Shown: positions 1-9,881, counted from the stretch's first letter. The stretch: 64,000 nucleotides of DNA from Mesorhizobium sp. M1D.F.Ca.ET.043.01.1.1 (GCF_003952385.1 NZ_CP034444.1:7019001-7083000), one strand, 5' to 3'. A program made the numbers and translations. Notes: generated by a model not told the origin, from the letters alone.

Positions 1-2
1 AA

Positions 3-590
3 CGGGACGGAGACCTATACACTTGCGCGGGCGGTGACGCCCCCTTCGACATGTTTTTGGATTTGGTCGGCGGCCATCATGGGACGATCGTTGCCAACCG
101 TGTTTGCGAAAAAGCCATCGCGTTCAGGACCCGTTCCGCAGGTGATCGCCAACGTCTACCGCTTCATTCTCGAGTGCAACTAAACCATCAGACGGTCATC
201 AAGGTCATTGAGTTGATGGAAGCAAACCTCACGGAACCATTGCTGCTAGATGATATTGTGCGGTCGGCGGGCCTGTCCCGCCGTCAAATCGAGCGGCTGT
301 TTAGGCGCGAACTGGGATGTTCACCAAGTCGGTATTATTTGGATCTTCGTCTAGAACGTGCTCACTTGCTACTCATCAGTTCGCGACTGCCGGTCCTTGA
401 AATTGCGATTGCATGTGGCTTTGTCTCTGCATCGCACTTCTCGAAAGCATACCGGGAGGCGTACGGGTCCGCCCCGCATCATTCACGATTTCCAGTTTGC
501 CAACAAAGAAAAATAAGATCCCGCGGCCCAGATGATATGAGAAGCCTCCAAATCGATCGGCGGCTAAGTAACGAAATAATGCCCAATTAA
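3..590 (+). CDS. GlxA-type AraC-family transcriptional regulator, 3' part (5' end outside the window)
   Basis: The reading frame is open from base 3 without a start, so the gene enters from the left. It begins in the end of the DJ-1/PfpI-like (amidase-like) domain, where a TCAGGDAPFDMFLDLV segment is typical of GlxA-family regulators. It continues into a C-terminal AraC domain with two helix-turn-helix motifs: LLLDDIVRSAGLSRRQIERL, then an IAIACGFVSASHFSKAYRE segment. This is a DNA-binding regulator; the effector cannot be read. It lies upstream of the hydantoinase and polyamine-type transporter genes in the same direction, but 900 bases of non-coding DNA separate them, so a regulatory link is only a guess. 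Confidence 0.85.
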   Translation, partial: RDGDLYTCAGGDAPFDMFLDLVGGHHGTIVANRVCEKAIAFRTRSAGDRQRLPLHSRVQLNHQTVIKVIELMEANLTEPLLLDDIVRSAGLSRRQIERLFRRELGCSPSRYYLDLRLERAHLLLISSRLPVLEIAIACGFVSASHFSKAYREAYGSAPHHSRFPVCQQRKIRSRGPDDMRSLQIDRRLSNEIMPN

Positions 591-1506
591 CTTCGGTGGT
601 TGCCGCCCATGTGATCGAGTGCGGTCTTCTGTCAGGCCTCATTGGTGCGGCACTTTCAAAAGCCGCGGGCCCGTATGGTGATCTGCGTAACGGGTCCAAA
701 TCCGCCAAACGAGCTCTACGCTCCCAGTTAATTTCTGGTCTTCCCGGTCCAGATCGCTTCGATCATTTTGCCCATTCAGGTCATCGACCCTCACACCTCC
801 TTACCAGTCGGTCCCGGGGCAGTGACCATTTCCGCCGTCATCCACACGCCGAATGAGCTCGCCTCCGTCGGTCGTTTCCCACTCCCGGCCGCGCGAACCG
901 CCTGGGCGAACGGCCCGGCCGCTTCATGGCGCAAAACGGCTGCGCTGGGCGAGGTTCACCTAACCAACGCTGTCTCGACTTCGCGCAGCGCCGAGAGACG
1001 TGGCCGGCCAAACCGAGACCGTTTGCGCAGAGCGGATTTGCCTGCGCATGGGTTGCCGTTCTCGAACGCCTCGTCTCAGAGATCGCTAGGCTGTCCTTGC
1101 ACAATCGAGAATGCCGTCCCCAAATTGCTTGCCCGCATCGTGGCGCCCTTCGGCGGACAGGTGTTTTTGCGCTGTTCAGTCGTCACTGAGCTCGGCGGCG
1201 AGCGCAAGCGCCTCAGCCACGCCCGCGCTTCTTATTTTCAACTTTGGACAAGGCATTCCGAAGAAAAACTTTCCGTTTGCGAGGCGATCTTCGGCAGCAC
1301 TTCCTCCCGCAACGTCGATAAACTCCGGGGAATCGTACTTACGGCGTCAGGATCTGGAACCACAGGGGCAGCGTCGGCGATCATCGAGGTCGACGTTAGG
1401 CGCTTGTTTAAATGGAGAGACGCGGTACCCGGACGATGGTCAGCAGCAGGCCTATAGCAAATTAATGGCTTGAGGCAGTGCGGTTAATAATTGAAGAGGA
1501 GGGTTA
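591..1506. other. Long region without a supported gene
   Basis: About 900 bases lie between the regulator and the hydantoinase operon. Open frames exist on both strands (for example 768-1457 plus and 838-1104 minus), but none reads like a known family, none has a convincing ribosome site, and the arginine- and serine-rich translations are typical of non-coding GC-rich DNA. It may be decayed coding sequence and probably holds the promoter for the gene at 1507. Confidence 0.4.
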
Positions 1507-3549
1507 ATGGCTACGCGAGTTGGTGTTGATGTGGGTGGAACATTCACGGATTTGATCTTCTACGACGACACCACGGGTGAAGTCTGGCCCGCCAAAGTTT
1601 CGACAACGTCCGCCGATCCCGTTGAAGGGGTGGCCTCAGCAATCGCGGAGGCGATTCCGCCTCGCGCTATGAGCGAAGCTGCATTCTTTATTCACGCGAC
1701 GACCGTTCCGCTCAACGCTTTGCTTGAACGGAAGGGCCCCAAGATGGCTCTCCTCTGCACACGGGGCTTTCGAGATGTTCTCGAGTCACGTCGGGGAGAT
1801 CGTGGGGACGCGTACAACCTATTCTGGAATCCCCCTTCGCCTTTAGTGTCCAGGCGGCTGCGAATCCCGATCACGGAACGCATCACTGCCGACGGGGCAA
1901 TCCTAACTCACCTTGACGAGAAGGACGTCTTCGAAGCTGCAAAAGCGCTCGAGGCAGAAGGTATTGAATCGGTCGCGATCTCATTCCTTCACTCCTATGT
2001 GAATCCCGCACATGAAATTGCGGCAGCAAAAGCGTTGCGGGAAGCGGGGTATCGTGGGGAACTTTCGCTCTCGCACGAGGTCTCCGGCGAATATCGTGAG
2101 TACGAGCGCACCTCCACCACGGTTGTTGATGCATTCGTGCGGCCGCGTATGGCCAATTATCTTAAGTCGCTCGGAGAACGGGTGAGAGCGACGGGATTCA
2201 GGGGAAAGATGCTGGTCACTCGCTCTGGCGGGGGAGCGATGACCTTCGAGGAGGCCGGACGACGACCGGTCGAGACGGTTCTGTCTGGACCAGCTGCTGG
2301 AGCCGAGGGCGCCGCGGAGCTTGCACGACGGCTTGGCCTAGGCGATGCCATTTCGATAGATGTAGGTGGAACGAGCTTCGACACTTGCTTCATCAGAGGC
2401 GATCGGCCACCCCTTATGTACGAGGGCAGTGTTGTTGGCCTCCCTGTACAGGTCCCGTGGGTGGACCTTCGCACCATCGGGGCGGGCGGCGGATCGATCG
2501 CGTACGTTGACCGCGGGGGGCTCATGAAAGTCGGGCCCCGGAGTGCTGGTGCGCAGCCGGGGCCTGCGTGCTATGACCGAGGTGGCACGGCAGCAACGGT
2601 AACAGACGCCGCACTGGTCCTCGGAATGCTTGGTCAAGCGAAGCTTTCGACTGGGCTGATGCTTAAACGCGAGAAGGCAGAGGCGTCGCTCCTTGAGCTC
2701 GCAAGGGAATTGGGTCTCAACGACATCAAGCAGACGGCACGCGGGATCCTGACTATTGTGACTTCAAATATGGCCAATGCCATCAGGGAGATCACGATCG
2801 AGCAAGGTCATGATCCACGCTCAGCCTCGATCATCGCTTTCGGGGGGGCGGGGCCTCTGTTTGCAACGCTTATTGCCCGAGAGCTGGGAATCCGAGAGAT
2901 AGTGGTCCCGCCCCATGCTGGAAACTTTTCTGCATGGGGCCTTTTGGGTGCCGATATCACGCGCACAGCTGCGCGGACCCGTATCCTCAAGCTAACAGAT
3001 ACGAGTCTTCCTGAAATTAATCGCGCACTTGCTGCCTCTTTCGAAACGCTTGGCTCGGACGCCGTTGAGGGAAGCATCACGGACAGCCAGGACAACGAGG
3101 TTGCCCTCGACCTTCGCTTCGTCGGACAAGAGCACTCGCTAACGGTTCCTGTTCCGTTTCGCGATGGAGAAGTCCGTGCTTCGATCGACCAGATTCGTAA
3201 ACTATTCGTCGCCGAGTACACTAAGACCTTTGGCCATGCACTGGAGGATGACCTAGAGGTCGTCGTCATGCGGGCCACGGCTCGGACGCCACTCCCGCCG
3301 AGGACTGAAAAAGCGGTTCCGGGGGCGTCACTGAGGCCACCGGAGACGTTCGACGCCTACTCTTTCACGGAAGATGCGGTGCTGCCGTTTCAGATAGTGC
3401 CGCGGACGTCCTTATCTGCAGGCGACGCGATCACGGGCCCGGCGATCGTCCTTGAACAAACCGCGACAACTTACCTGGATGTCGGATTTTCTCTTCGCGT
3501 TGGTGACGAAGGGTCGCTTTTGCTTACTGATAAGAGGACACGGTCATGA
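1507..3549 (+). CDS. hyuA: Hydantoinase/oxoprolinase family protein, subunit A (HyuA-like)
   Basis: This is a 680-residue protein of the HyuA/oxoprolinase ATPase family. Relatives are the ATP-binding subunit of N-methylhydantoinase, 5-oxoprolinase or acetone carboxylase. It opens with the actin-like phosphate motif RVGVDVGGTFTDLIF. A second conserved segment, DAISIDVGGTSFDTCFI, lies near residue 280, followed by WVDLRTIGAGGGSIAYVD and AFGGAGPLFA. The start is ATG at 1507 with an AGGAGG-type ribosome site just upstream. The stop overlaps the start of the B subunit (ATGA), so the two are translationally coupled. The polyamine-type ABC transporter downstream suggests uptake of a nitrogenous substrate. 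The exact amide or ring substrate cannot be assigned, and HyuA is a family name rather than a proven function. Confidence 0.9.
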   Translation: MATRVGVDVGGTFTDLIFYDDTTGEVWPAKVSTTSADPVEGVASAIAEAIPPRAMSEAAFFIHATTVPLNALLERKGPKMALLCTRGFRDVLESRRGDRGDAYNLFWNPPSPLVSRRLRIPITERITADGAILTHLDEKDVFEAAKALEAEGIESVAISFLHSYVNPAHEIAAAKALREAGYRGELSLSHEVSGEYREYERTSTTVVDAFVRPRMANYLKSLGERVRATGFRGKMLVTRSGGGAMTFEEAGRRPVETVLSGPAAGAEGAAELARRLGLGDAISIDVGGTSFDTCFIRGDRPPLMYEGSVVGLPVQVPWVDLRTIGAGGGSIAYVDRGGLMKVGPRSAGAQPGPACYDRGGTAATVTDAALVLGMLGQAKLSTGLMLKREKAEASLLELARELGLNDIKQTARGILTIVTSNMANAIREITIEQGHDPRSASIIAFGGAGPLFATLIARELGIREIVVPPHAGNFSAWGLLGADITRTAARTRILKLTDTSLPEINRALAASFETLGSDAVEGSITDSQDNEVALDLRFVGQEHSLTVPVPFRDGEVRASIDQIRKLFVAEYTKTFGHALEDDLEVVVMRATARTPLPPRTEKAVPGASLRPPETFDAYSFTEDAVLPFQIVPRTSLSAGDAITGPAIVLEQTATTYLDVGFSLRVGDEGSLLLTDKRTRS

Positions 3550-5264
3550 CGGAGCAGCGTTCAGCGATGAAGAAAGCGACACAGGCCATGATTGAAGACG
3601 TTGATCCGATTACAACAGAAATCATCAGACACACTCTAAATTCAGTAGCTGAGCAGATGAAGCGGACACTAATCCGCACTGCATTCTCCCCTGTAATCTA
3701 TGAAGTTCTTGACTTCGCGGTTTCGATTTACGATCGGAAGGTACGATTGCTGGCCCAAGCACCGACACTGCCGATCTTCATGGGAACGTTGAGCTTTTGT
3801 GTCGAGGCCGCCGTCAAAGGCGTCGGAGGGGAAAGGGCACTCGAACCTGGCGACATTCTCTACATAAACCTGCCATACGCAACGGGAACTCATCCGCAGG
3901 ACGCGGCTCTCATTATGCCGGTCTTTGCAGGTAGCGACGAGCTGATCGGATACGCTGCCGTGAAGGCTCACCTCCTCGACGTGGGGGGGAAAGAACCGTA
4001 CTCGACGGATACGGTTGACCTTTTCCAAGAGGGGACAATTTTTCCCGGCGTCAAACTGTATAGGCGGGGGGAGCGCGTCCTGGACATATATCGTACCCTG
4101 CTTGCAAATTCACGCATGCCCATCGCCATCGGCGGCGACGTCGAAGCTATGGTGGCGTCCCTCAGAGTCGGGGCAGTTGGCATGAGGGACGTGGTAGAGC
4201 GGCATGGCGGTGAGCGCTTCTCCGGGGCCGTTGAGCGAATGCTAGATCATGGCGAAGCGCTTGTGCGTAGCTACCTACAGGAAATTCCAGACGGCCGTTA
4301 CTCTGCCTTTGGACGGATGGACAGCGACGGGATCAGCGATGAAGAGATCGAGTTTGAGGTGATCGTCGAGATCGCTGGCTCGAGTGTTACGGTCGATTAT
4401 TCCAATGCTCCTGAAGCTCGAGGGGGACCGATCAATTGCCCGCGCCCCGACACTGTCTCAGCCACTTCCGTCGCGATTATGATGCTGGCAGGGAGCGGCG
4501 ACCAGCCGAACCAAGGGCACTTCCGCCCAATAGAGGTCATTACGCGACCCGGATCAATGTTTGAACCGCTCCCCCCTTCTCCATGCTTCCTGGTCGGTTG
4601 GGCGACTCTGCAGGCGATGGAAGTTATCTACAAGGCGCTCGCCACTGCGCTGCCGGAGCGGGTCCCGGCGAGTAGTGGGGGCTGTATTCTTACGGTGGTA
4701 CCCTGGGGGCTTCGGTCAGGCACGCGTGAACCATGGGCAGACGCCTTTGTATGCCCAGTTGGACAGGGAGCTCATGCCGCCGGAGACGGCGCAAACAGTT
4801 TGATGCACATCTCGGAGACTTCGACACGCTTTCCTTCTGCTGAGGTCTGGGAAGCGAGAAATCCCTGGCTTTTTGAGAAGGTTGAACTAGCACAGGATTC
4901 CGGTGGCGCTGGTCGCTATCGCGGCGGTCTTGGCCTTGACATCAGCTTTCGAGCACTTGAGGACTCGTGGGTTACAAGCGTGATCGAGCGGACGAAGAAC
5001 CCGCCTTGGGGTCTCGCAGGCGGGGACAAGGGGCGGCCAAACCGCGCAGTGCTACGCCTACCGGACGGACGAACTAAGGAGATTGGAAAGGCGACGCGCG
5101 TAGAGGTTCCGAAGAACGCGGTTTTCGAAATCCAATGTGGGGGTGGAGGAGGATATGGACCGGCATCGGAGCGGGAAGCGGAGGCTGTTAGGGTCGATGT
5201 AAGAGAGGGTTACATCAGCGATGGTCATGCGCGAAGACACTATGGGCATATCTTGCCCGCCTAG
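3546..5264 (+). CDS. hyuB: Hydantoinase B/oxoprolinase family protein (HyuB-like)
   Basis: This 572-residue HyuB-family subunit is the usual partner of HyuA. The characteristic N-terminal segment is present (DPITTEIIRHTLNSVAEQMK, then a RTAFSPVIYEVLDFAVSIYD stretch). Near residue 115 comes GDILYINLPYATGTHPQDAA, and the C-terminus carries the family's glycine-rich segment (GGGGGYGPA). Its ATG overlaps the hyuA stop by four bases. Together the two subunits would form an ATP-dependent cyclic-amide hydrolase or a related carboxylase-like enzyme in the cytoplasm. An in-frame ATG eight codons in (3567) is an alternative start. Substrate unknown. Confidence 0.9.
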   Translation: MTEQRSAMKKATQAMIEDVDPITTEIIRHTLNSVAEQMKRTLIRTAFSPVIYEVLDFAVSIYDRKVRLLAQAPTLPIFMGTLSFCVEAAVKGVGGERALEPGDILYINLPYATGTHPQDAALIMPVFAGSDELIGYAAVKAHLLDVGGKEPYSTDTVDLFQEGTIFPGVKLYRRGERVLDIYRTLLANSRMPIAIGGDVEAMVASLRVGAVGMRDVVERHGGERFSGAVERMLDHGEALVRSYLQEIPDGRYSAFGRMDSDGISDEEIEFEVIVEIAGSSVTVDYSNAPEARGGPINCPRPDTVSATSVAIMMLAGSGDQPNQGHFRPIEVITRPGSMFEPLPPSPCFLVGWATLQAMEVIYKALATALPERVPASSGGCILTVVPWGLRSGTREPWADAFVCPVGQGAHAAGDGANSLMHISETSTRFPSAEVWEARNPWLFEKVELAQDSGGAGRYRGGLGLDISFRALEDSWVTSVIERTKNPPWGLAGGDKGRPNRAVLRLPDGRTKEIGKATRVEVPKNAVFEIQCGGGGGYGPASEREAEAVRVDVREGYISDGHARRHYGHILPA

Positions 5265-5503
5265 CACAACACGGCGAGGTTTTTGAGAGGGACGCAAGGA
5301 ATGCGTTGGCCTTTCCTGCCCAAGTACTGGTATCGACAGTAACGCATCGCGACCAGAGCTGTAATGCAGATAAATGATAATTTCTCAAGCAAAGCTCTAA
5401 GCAATGCCTTCAATGCGACGAGGTAACGCGCTACTGGCGAGCCTTTTTTGAAGCGATGGGAATACAGACTTAAACCTAACCTGATGGGAGTGAGGTAGGA
5501 GCG

Positions 5504-6643
5504 ATGAAAAAGAGCGAAAAAGAGCTGTGGGAACTGAGAGTAGCCAATGCACAACGCAACGTGATCAACCGGCGACGATTCCACTCGATGGCTGGCGGGC
5601 TCGTTGCACTGTCGCTGGGAGGATTGGGATCGGCATGGGCCAGCGGCGAGGCCTCGGTCAAGCAACTGACCAGCGGCACCATCACGTTAGGCGGTTGGCC
5701 CGACTGGATTGGAAAGGACAACATTCCCGACTTTCGGAAGGCATATCCTGACGCGGACGTGCGATTGGCGTCAATCCCTGGCGAGGAGGACCGGATCGCA
5801 AAGCTCGCGACGGATCCCGCGGCGGTGGACATAATGTTGCTCGTCGAGAACGACGTTCAGCGCCTCATCGACTTGGGCGTGTCGGCTCCAGTTGATCTGG
5901 GCGCAGTGCCGAACTACGCCAACATCGACGAGGCCTTTAAAGTCGGCTATGCGGCGGCATCGCAGCCCCGCTGCGTCACGACTGACTACGGCAAAACGGG
6001 ATTCGGCTACCGCCGCGACATCGTCAAAGAGGATTTGAAATCGTGGGCCGATGTCTGGAAGGTAGCAGAGAAATATAAGGGCAAGATCACGTTCCTCAAC
6101 CAGCCGCAATTTGTCATCGGGACAGGGCTCATCGTCAACGGCGACTCGATTTCGTCGACGGACGGCAGCACTGTGAGGCGCGCCGCCGACAAGATCATCG
6201 AGATTAAGCCCTATTTGAAGCGGTTCGTGGACACGGACATTTCGAGGGGGTTGGTCGACGGTTCAGTTGCGATCGCGATGAGCTGGGACTATGATATTTA
6301 TTTGGCCCAACAGGAGAATGAGAACATCGTTTGGGTCGCGCCCGAGGACGGCATATACGGCTATCTCGATGTCTGGGCTCCCGTCAACACGTCCGAGCGG
6401 CTGCCAGTTGTCTGGAAGTTCTTCGACTTCTTCTTTCAGCCGCGCCAATATGGAAACTTCGTCAACACGCTGGGGACCGCGTCCTGCATGGAGGCTAGCA
6501 AGCCGTTCATTGACAAGCGGATGGCGAATTCGGAAATACTCAATCCGCCCAAGGAAGTGCTCAAGCGGGTGCAGTATCCGAAACCACTGGGGGAGGGTCA
6601 ACGGATCTGGGATCGCGAATGGCTGCGTATTCAAGCCGCCTGA
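5504..6643 (+). CDS. Spermidine/putrescine-type ABC transporter substrate-binding protein
   Basis: This is a 379-residue extracytoplasmic binding protein of the PotD/PotF-like class. The N-terminus carries a twin-arginine-like export signal (NRRRFHSMAGGLVALSLGG, cleavage probably after AWA near residue 45), preceded by a 25-residue charged leader. The mature part has the family pattern TLGGWPDWIGKDN, YGKTGFGYRRDIV and, near residue 260, AIAMSWDYDIYLAQQ. The ATG at 5504 has a TAGGAG site eight bases upstream. It starts a four-gene transport operon (binding protein, two permeases, ATPase) downstream of hyuAB. The ligand is unknown; this class also binds compounds other than polyamines. Confidence 0.88.
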   Translation: MKKSEKELWELRVANAQRNVINRRRFHSMAGGLVALSLGGLGSAWASGEASVKQLTSGTITLGGWPDWIGKDNIPDFRKAYPDADVRLASIPGEEDRIAKLATDPAAVDIMLLVENDVQRLIDLGVSAPVDLGAVPNYANIDEAFKVGYAAASQPRCVTTDYGKTGFGYRRDIVKEDLKSWADVWKVAEKYKGKITFLNQPQFVIGTGLIVNGDSISSTDGSTVRRAADKIIEIKPYLKRFVDTDISRGLVDGSVAIAMSWDYDIYLAQQENENIVWVAPEDGIYGYLDVWAPVNTSERLPVVWKFFDFFFQPRQYGNFVNTLGTASCMEASKPFIDKRMANSEILNPPKEVLKRVQYPKPLGEGQRIWDREWLRIQAA

Positions 6644-6664
6644 CATCGAACGAGGATTCCGCGA

Positions 6665-7657
6665 ATGGGAAAACGTCCAGACCGAACAACGCCCAACGAG
6701 TATGCTGATGCTCCTGTGGGCAGGGAAATATCGTCTTTGGCGCGTTGGCGAAACTTGCTGCCACGCTCAGCTCGGTCTGGATTTTCGATGAAGCGGCCGC
6801 AACTCTCCGGCTTGTCGCGCGGCTTGGTTTCCTTGCCAAACCTGGTCTGGGTACTGTTGTTCTTCCTCGTACCTAGTGCGCTGATGATCCTGTATTCGTT
6901 CGCTACGCAGGATACATTGACTGCCAAGATATCCTTTGGCTGGACTTTGGAAAGTTACGAGCGGTTTAACGACTCGATCATTTTGCAGGCCCTGGTTCGG
7001 TCTCTCTGGATCTCCGGGGCTGCAACGTTTATTTGCCTGTTGATGGCATATCCGCTGGCATATTTTCTCGCTTTTCGAGCAGGCCGGTTCAAGCCGTACC
7101 TTGTAACGCTGGTAATAATCCCCTTCCTCACCTCATTCGTTATTCGAACTTATGCTTGGGTGGGCATTCTCGATACTAACGGGATTTTAAATGATGCCCT
7201 CATCTCACTTGGAGTGCTGGATCGACCTTTAGACCTACTTTTCAGCCCTTCTGCTATTATCATAGGCATCGTTTACAACTATCTCCCGCTAATGGTTCTG
7301 ACCCTCTTCGTAGTTCTGGATCGTATACATCCTCATGTGCTTGAAGCAGCGCGGGACCTAGGCGCGAGCAGCATATCCACTTTCCGCAGGGTCGTTTACC
7401 CTCAAGGCTTACCGGGGATGATCGCGGGAATCATCGTAGTGGGAGCGCCTGCCACCGGTGAGTACGTCATTCCCACCATTCTCGGTGGCGGCAAGACTCT
7501 TATGTACGGCAACGTTATCGCCAACCAGTTCGGTCGCAGCTTCGAATGGCCCTACGGCGCAGCGCTCTCGGTCATCCTGGTAGGCCTACTCTTAGCCGCG
7601 ATTGGACTCTGCATAAGGGTCGTCGGGCGCATCGAGCTTGAGAGGATGCCGTTGTGA
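6665..7657 (+). CDS. ABC transporter permease, PotB type
   Basis: This is a 330-residue inner-membrane permease of the PotB/PotH class. The first transmembrane helix (VWVLLFFLVPSALMILYSF) begins near residue 60, and about six helices follow. The ATPase-contact loop is visible as EAARDLGASSISTFRRVVYP near residue 225. A GAGGA ribosome site precedes the ATG at 6665. Another ATG at 6788 would remove the 41-residue polar N-terminus and give a length closer to relatives. The stop overlaps the next gene's start (GTGA), showing coupled expression. Confidence 0.88.
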   Translation: MGKRPDRTTPNEYADAPVGREISSLARWRNLLPRSARSGFSMKRPQLSGLSRGLVSLPNLVWVLLFFLVPSALMILYSFATQDTLTAKISFGWTLESYERFNDSIILQALVRSLWISGAATFICLLMAYPLAYFLAFRAGRFKPYLVTLVIIPFLTSFVIRTYAWVGILDTNGILNDALISLGVLDRPLDLLFSPSAIIIGIVYNYLPLMVLTLFVVLDRIHPHVLEAARDLGASSISTFRRVVYPQGLPGMIAGIIVVGAPATGEYVIPTILGGGKTLMYGNVIANQFGRSFEWPYGAALSVILVGLLLAAIGLCIRVVGRIELERMPL

Positions 7658-8478
7658 CCCGTGCGCTGCGACAGGTACCCCTCTACAGCTTCGTGATCCT
7701 AGTCTACATGTTCCTGTTCGTTCCCATTGTTCTTGTCATTGCGAACTCCGTTAACGGCGATGCCAACATGGCAGAGTGGGGAGGGTTGACAACTCGCTGG
7801 TTCAAGCAAATGTTTGAGGACGACGTGGTCCTCGAGGCGATCCGCAACAGCCTCCTCATCGCGACAGCCACTACAGCGATCTCGACCGCAACCGGAACAC
7901 TAGCCGCGATCGGGCTCCGGCGTGCGGGTTGGACCGTCCGCGCAGTCACCAACGCCTCGACTTACTCGCGGCTGCTTATGCCAGAACTCGTTCTCGTAGT
8001 TGGCTTGCTTGTGACGTTCCAGGCAGTGAACTGGCCACGCGGGTTTGGCACCGTCGTCGTTGGACACGCCAGCCTCTACACTGCTTATGTGATCATGATC
8101 GTGAGCGCTCGGTTGGCACGCCGCGACCCATATATCGAGGAGGCTGCCCGTGACTTGGGCGCAACCGCCGCGCGTGCCCTGATTCGGGTGACTCTTCCGG
8201 AGGCAATGCCCGCGATTCTGACCGCTAGCCTGCTGGTGTTCGCGTTTTCCATGGACAACGTCATTACGTCTCTCTTCCTTTCCTCTGACCTTAACACGCT
8301 ACCGCTTGTGCTCTTCTCGTTGATGCGCACGAAAATCACCCCTGAGGTGAACGCGATTGCGACATTCATGATTGCGCTTTCGACGCTGGTCATCCTGCTT
8401 GGCCTATCTGCCTACTATTGGCTGCGCTCCGCGCGGAGGCGCCGGAGTATGGGTCGCGATCAGGGGGCCAGGTCATGA
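7654..8478 (+). CDS. ABC transporter permease, PotC type
   Basis: This 274-residue permease is paired with the PotB-like protein. The start is GTG, overlapping the preceding stop. Hydrophobic helices include SFVILVYMFLFVPIVLVIAN at the N-terminus. The EAA loop reads EEAARDLGATAARALIRVTL near residue 165. The stop overlaps the ATPase start (ATGA). The last 164 bases of this gene lie inside the 1330-bp direct repeat, so a truncated second copy of its C-terminus occurs at 9718-9881. Confidence 0.88.
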   Translation: MTRALRQVPLYSFVILVYMFLFVPIVLVIANSVNGDANMAEWGGLTTRWFKQMFEDDVVLEAIRNSLLIATATTAISTATGTLAAIGLRRAGWTVRAVTNASTYSRLLMPELVLVVGLLVTFQAVNWPRGFGTVVVGHASLYTAYVIMIVSARLARRDPYIEEAARDLGATAARALIRVTLPEAMPAILTASLLVFAFSMDNVITSLFLSSDLNTLPLVLFSLMRTKITPEVNAIATFMIALSTLVILLGLSAYYWLRSARRRRSMGRDQGARS

Positions 8479-9644
8479 GTACAGTGAGCGCCCGCACAAA
8501 CGCCGGGGCCGTCGTCCAAGCTCCTGCTGTTTCCAGGCAGGACTTCCTCGAACTCCGCGGCCTGTCTAAGTCGTTTGGCTCTGCGCACGCGATCGACGCA
8601 GTCGACCTGTCGCTCGCGCAGGGGGAGTTCTTCTCAATACTGGGTCCCAGCGGGTGCGGAAAGACAACGACGCTGCGCCTCATCGCTGGCTTCGAACGAC
8701 CGCGGAGCGGGCGGATCCTCCTTGAGGGGCGCGACATCACAGACCAACCACCCGAAAAGCGACCGATCAATACCGTCTTCCAGAGCTACGCGCTTTTCGC
8801 GCATCTCGACGTTGCAGAGAACGTTGCCTTCGGACTGCGAGAGGACGGGGTGCCCAAGAAAGAGCGGCTTGAACGGGTAAACGAGGCCCTCTCGCTGGTA
8901 CGGCTGGAGGAATTTGCATCGCGACGCCCGAACGAGCTCTCGGGCGGTCAGCAACAGCGCGTTGCGCTAGCGCGCGCCGTTGTGAAGCGTCCGCGCATCC
9001 TGCTGCTCGACGAGCCGCTCGGGGCACTCGATCTGCAACTGCGCAAGACTATGCAGATAGAGCTTAAGGCGCTCCAGGAGCGGCTCGGGATGACATTTGT
9101 CTACGTAACCCACGATCAAGAGGAAGCCTTGACCATGTCCGATCGGATCGCGGTGATGCGAGGTGGACGTGTATGCCAACTGGGATCCCCGGAGGACATC
9201 TACGACCGCCCAACAACTCGCTACGTAGCCGACTTTATCGGCGCGTCAAACTGCCTCCCAGTAACTGTTGCGCATGGAACACGCGAATACTCCACCGCGA
9301 ACGGCATGCGAGGCCCGCTACCGGATGTTCCTGACCTCCCTCAGGGTGAACGAGCGTATCTCGTCATCCGACCTGAATGTTGCCAACTTGAGCCGGCCGC
9401 GGGTACGGGTCTGCTGGGGAGCGTGACCGAGGTACTATTCAAGGGGATGTATCGCTCTTACCACGTGCGCATTGAGGACGGTACGACCTTCACAGTTGCG
9501 GACCCCCACCGGCCCAGCGAGTCTCGACCATGGACCGTAGGCGATCAGGTGAGAGTGAGTTGGCCCGTTAATGAGTCTTGGTTGGCCACTGATTAGTCGT
9601 GATCGGCGAGGGTGCTGTCGACGCAGCAAGGCCATAGACGCGAG
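8315..9644 (+). repeat. Direct repeat, copy 1 (1330 bp; potC tail plus whole potA-like gene)
   Basis: Bases 8315-9644 reappear at 9718-11047 with a constant offset of 1403. All overlapping reading frames on both strands translate identically in the two copies, so the repeat appears perfect. The copy starts inside the permease gene and ends 48 bases after the ATPase stop. Confidence 0.95.
8475..9596 (+). CDS. ABC transporter ATP-binding protein, PotA type (copy 1)
   Basis: This 373-residue ATPase has Walker A GPSGCGKTTTLRL, Q-loop VFQSYALFAHL, signature LSGGQQQRVALARA, Walker B RILLLDEPLGALD and H-loop FVYVTHDQEEALT, followed by a C-terminal TOBE-type regulatory domain (about residues 270-373). 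The ATG at 8475 overlaps the permease stop and fits coupled translation better than the upstream in-frame ATG at 8418. It would energise the PotBC-like permease. The whole gene is repeated identically at 9878-10999. Confidence 0.9.
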   Translation: MSTVSARTNAGAVVQAPAVSRQDFLELRGLSKSFGSAHAIDAVDLSLAQGEFFSILGPSGCGKTTTLRLIAGFERPRSGRILLEGRDITDQPPEKRPINTVFQSYALFAHLDVAENVAFGLREDGVPKKERLERVNEALSLVRLEEFASRRPNELSGGQQQRVALARAVVKRPRILLLDEPLGALDLQLRKTMQIELKALQERLGMTFVYVTHDQEEALTMSDRIAVMRGGRVCQLGSPEDIYDRPTTRYVADFIGASNCLPVTVAHGTREYSTANGMRGPLPDVPDLPQGERAYLVIRPECCQLEPAAGTGLLGSVTEVLFKGMYRSYHVRIEDGTTFTVADPHRPSESRPWTVGDQVRVSWPVNESWLATD

Positions 9645-9692
9645 CTATCGCGCCTGATGTCGAAGTGAACTCCAGATAAGAGGCGGAGCAAA

Positions 9693-9881
9693 ATGCCAGT
9701 TGTGACGATTCAGATCGTCTCGTTGATGCGCACGAAAATCACCCCTGAGGTGAACGCGATTGCGACATTCATGATTGCGCTTTCGACGCTGGTCATCCTG
9801 CTTGGCCTATCTGCCTACTATTGGCTGCGCTCCGCGCGGAGGCGCCGGAGTATGGGTCGCGATCAGGGGGCCAGGTCATGA
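9693..9881 (+). pseudogene. Chimeric ORF: tautomerase-like start fused to the PotC C-terminus
   Basis: An ATG at 9693 follows a good ribosome site (AGGCGGAG). The first residues, MPVVTIQI, are the classic N-terminus of 4-oxalocrotonate tautomerase-family enzymes, in which Pro1 is catalytic. After eight codons (9717) the sequence switches abruptly into the second repeat copy and reads the PotC C-terminus to its stop at 9881. This seems to be the 5' end of a tautomerase gene cut off by the duplication. The 62-residue product is probably non-functional. Confidence 0.6.

Noticed and set aside
768..1457. 229-residue plus-strand frame before hyuA
   Set aside because: Composition is rich in Arg, Ser and Ala without domains, and no ribosome site precedes its start. 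It is kept only as part of the unexplained gap.
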